From Lachnospiraceae bacterium UBA3689 (lineage in GTDB: Bacteria; Bacillota; Clostridia; Lachnospirales; Lachnospiraceae), in the NCBI GenBank assembly GCA_002371465.1, contig DFIU01000012.1, positions 1 through 54,054 on the forward strand: DNA of 54,054 nucleotides, given 5' to 3'. Positions 52,556 through 54,054 of this stretch are shown here, in pieces. Positions within the stretch are counted from its first letter, which is position 1, and each line of letters opens with the position of its first letter. The position numbers were made by a program, and so were the translations under genes. The notes below the pieces were generated by a model, which ran no database searches, was not told where the DNA came from, and worked only from the letters and a program-made list of their open reading frames with translations.

Positions 52556-52619
52556 TAAAAAACAATCAGAAGAACAATCGGATGAGCATAAAGTTGAGAA
52601 AAAGTGGTGGTAGTTCTGG
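52556..52619 (+). pseudogene. Tail of a broken gene (WW-stop-FWKK)
   Basis: Immediately after the last repeat one frame reads KKQSEEQSDEHKVEKKWW, then TAG, then FWKK and TAA. A charged tail ending in KKWW-Q-FWKK is common at the ends of small phage or membrane proteins such as holins. A single C-to-T change (CAG to TAG) would explain the stop. Too short to name the gene. Confidence 0.3.
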
Positions 52620-52671
52620 AAAAAATAACCTGAAAAGCAATTATAAAATAATTATAGAAGGCGGTAAGGCA

Positions 52672-52805
52672 GTGAACTTTGAATGGGATGATGCTTTCTT
52701 CTTGTCGTGTATTGCCTGCGCGAAGAGACGGTAATCCGGATTATTTCTTCGAGAAAGGCTACTGCAACTGAAAAAGCAGGGTATGAAAGGAGCATAGGAC
52801 GATGA
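52672..52805 (+). pseudogene. brnT: Remnant of a BrnT-family toxin gene
   Basis: GTG at 52672 gives NFEWDDA, the start of BrnT. From about 52698, in a different frame, comes LLVVYCLREETVIRIISSRK and ATATEKAGYERSIGR with a stop at 52803-52805. That is the C-terminal half of BrnT (RIIS-x-RKAT). The middle 40-50 residues are missing and the frame is shifted at the join. The stop overlaps the antitoxin ATG as in intact brnTA operons. A BrnT ribonuclease cannot be made. Confidence 0.7.
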
Positions 52806-52963
52806 ACGAAAGAGATGAATTTTTAGAGAAGAAATTCGATTTTAGCAAGGCTATAAAAAATCCATATGCAAAGGCGCTGAAGAAGCAGATAACAATAAAG
52901 CTTGATGAAGGAGTCATTATTTATTTTAAGAATAAAGCAGAAGATACAGGTATTCCGTACTAG
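52802..52963 (+). pseudogene. brnA: Truncated BrnA-like antitoxin
   Basis: 53 codons: MNERDEFLEKKFDFSKAIKN, then KKQITIKLDEGVIIYFKNKAEDTGIPY and a TAG. The next codons read TLINL, so the family motif GIPYQTLINLYL was cut by CAG to TAG. Homology ends about 52978, close to where the IS sequence may begin. The ribbon-helix-helix DNA-binding part may survive in the 53-residue product. AAAGGAG lies upstream. Confidence 0.65.
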
Positions 52964-52978
52964 ACTTTGATTAACTTA

Positions 52979-53050
52979 CTCAAACTTCCCACATCAAAAG
53001 TGGGCTTGCTCCTTGAAAACTTAATAGTTTAACCGGCAAAAGTTATCATT
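52979..53050. other. Probable left end of the IS4-type element
   Basis: BrnA similarity stops near 52978. A small inverted repeat CCCAC (52988-52992) and GTGGG (53000-53004) follows, and the transposase stop is at 53051. No terminal inverted repeat can be confirmed because the other end lies outside the window. Confidence 0.3.
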
Positions 53051-54054
53051 TCATGCAACAGCGTTTGGCAGAAGAGATTTCTGCATATATTCTGGAAGGC
53101 GGCTAATGAAATCGTTCATGAATTCAGTAATCTGTTTTTCCGAAGCCCGGAAAACTGTTTTTATACTTGCCAGCATGGCGTCCACCAGGATCTTCATGGA
53201 TTGGTTGAGCGTAATATCCGCCACTTCATCCACCATGAAATAGAAGAGCTCCCCAAGTGTGCGTTCATCTTCATCATCGCGTTTTGCGGCCGACATCATC
53301 ATGTATCTGGTAAATACCAGTGCCACATGCGCAGTAAGAGCATCATAGGAAAGTCCGTGATATTCAGATCCAAGGTTAAGGAAACTCTTGCAGGTTTTGA
53401 AGAAGACCTCTATATCCCAACGCTTGCCATAGATCCTGATGATTTCTTCCTCACTCAGAGACAGATCTGTACAAATCAGAGCCAGCCAGTCTTTCCGGTT
53501 TATACGGTTTCTGACGCAGACGACCCTGGCGTCCACAGAATGACCGTCTTTTTTATCCTGTCCAACTTTTACTGGAACGGATAGAAGATATCTTGAACGG
53601 CCACGACGCTTTTTGCAGCTATTATAAATCTGTTTGATGTTCCGGCGTTCACCGTTGAACTCATAGCTGATCCTGGAACTGACCTTGACCATGGCGATGG
53701 TATCCAGTCCCTTATCCTTCAGTTCTACGATCTGATGAGGATTGGAAAACCAGCTATCAAAAAGAACATATCGGGCTTTATGCCCAGCCTTTATGGCTTC
53801 GTCAATCAGCTGGATCATGGCATCTGTTCCTTTGCTCTGCGCCATGATTCTTCTCTTTCCTGCAAGCGAGCGCCTGTCATAAGACTTCACCTCTCCCAGG
53901 ATGTTTTCTTTTTTCGAAGACGCTAACAGGGAAAAGTTGATCGGAATAAAGGAGCATCCATCGGTCCAGCCCAATGTCATCAGGCGGAATCCTTTTTTGA
54001 ACTTCATACTGATGTGGTCAAACACTTTGGATGCCAGTTCTGTATGCCTGAAAC
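53051..54054 (-). mobile_element. IS4-family DDE transposase (partial, N-terminus beyond window)
   Basis: The minus-strand frame is open from the right edge; a GTG at 54025 is internal, because the codons before it still read FRHTELASKVFDH. About 334 residues are visible. LMTLGWTDGCSFIPI holds the first Asp and RYVLFDSWFSNP the second. IYGKRWDIEVFFKTCKSFL gives the Y-(2)-R-(3)-E-(6)-K signature of IS4, with the catalytic Glu. The visible part has no frameshift, so the element may be active. It sits next to the decayed brnTA genes. Confidence 0.9.

Noticed and set aside
52528..52734. A 68-codon frame starting inside the last CRISPR repeat
   Set aside because: It begins with repeat sequence, and its end is the start of the brnT remnant read through the deletion junction. 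Not a gene.
52556..52978. Two TAG codons where Gln is expected, suggesting amber recoding
   Set aside because: TAG is a normal stop elsewhere in the window, for example for the EpsG-like gene at 14774-14776 and the SdpI-like gene at 37208-37210. Both remnants also show other damage, so plain mutation is simpler.
1..54054. tRNA, rRNA and known riboswitch structures
   Set aside because: I looked for cloverleaf ends, rRNA-like stretches and common riboswitch cores and recognised none. A covariance scan could still find a weak one.

Overview
The window suggests an anaerobic, Gram-positive Clostridia-type bacterium. The evidence is low-GC Firmicute gene style with frequent TTG/GTG starts and good Shine-Dalgarno sequences. 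It also carries a cell-wall-sorted VaFE-repeat surface protein, rubrerythrin, superoxide reductase and ferritin for oxygen defence, a relic of a Ni-CO dehydrogenase gene, and a fused FeoA-FeoB ferrous iron transporter. I cannot name genus or species from the sequence alone.

Layout. 1-1657 (minus) is a large membrane protein running off the left edge, divergent from feoAB (1907-4294), which has a promoter and a perfect palindromic operator candidate. An aldo/keto reductase with ferredoxin-type clusters follows. 5644-17627 is a surface-polysaccharide cluster: chain-length/CpsD-like protein, priming sugar transferase, GT4, LicD, IspD/TarI-like cytidylyltransferase, SDR, GT2, EpsG-like and O-antigen-ligase-like membrane proteins, acyltransferase. 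purC and a convergent Lon-like AAA+ ATPase (minus) then interrupt it, after which a further glycan protein and the Wzx flippase appear (20847-23285). 23286-23800 holds a dead FxLYD-domain fragment and nested hairpins. 23801-25425 is the ferritin/rubrerythrin/superoxide reductase group, followed by a KamA-family radical SAM gene, the VaFE adhesin (27324-30932) and a peptide/nickel-type ABC transporter with a fused double ATPase (31283-36705). Small genes, the cooS relic and a DUF1848 gene lead to 39.5 kb.

40138-52555 is a complete type I-E CRISPR-Cas locus: cas3, cas8e, cas11, cas7, cas5, cas6e, cas1 and a cas2 fused to a DEDDh (DnaQ-like) exonuclease, then an array of 49 identical-looking 28-bp repeats and 48 spacers. 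The array holds its own evidence for the PAM. The first base of 46 of 48 spacer units is T or C. Two spacers overlap by 16 nt, so one shows the bases flanking the other's target (AA then T). The only 34-nt spacer begins A then C. All three point to a 5'-AAY PAM. Only 20 bp separate cas2 from the first repeat, so the leader must lie inside the cas2-exonuclease coding sequence or be extremely short.

Downstream of the array are the wrecks of a BrnT/BrnA toxin-antitoxin pair and another gene tail, and then an IS4-type transposase running off the right edge. The three scavenging enzymes plus the iron genes fit an anaerobe that meets oxygen. The polysaccharide cluster plus the VaFE protein build the cell surface. 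The CRISPR locus looks intact and shows repeated sampling of the same targets.
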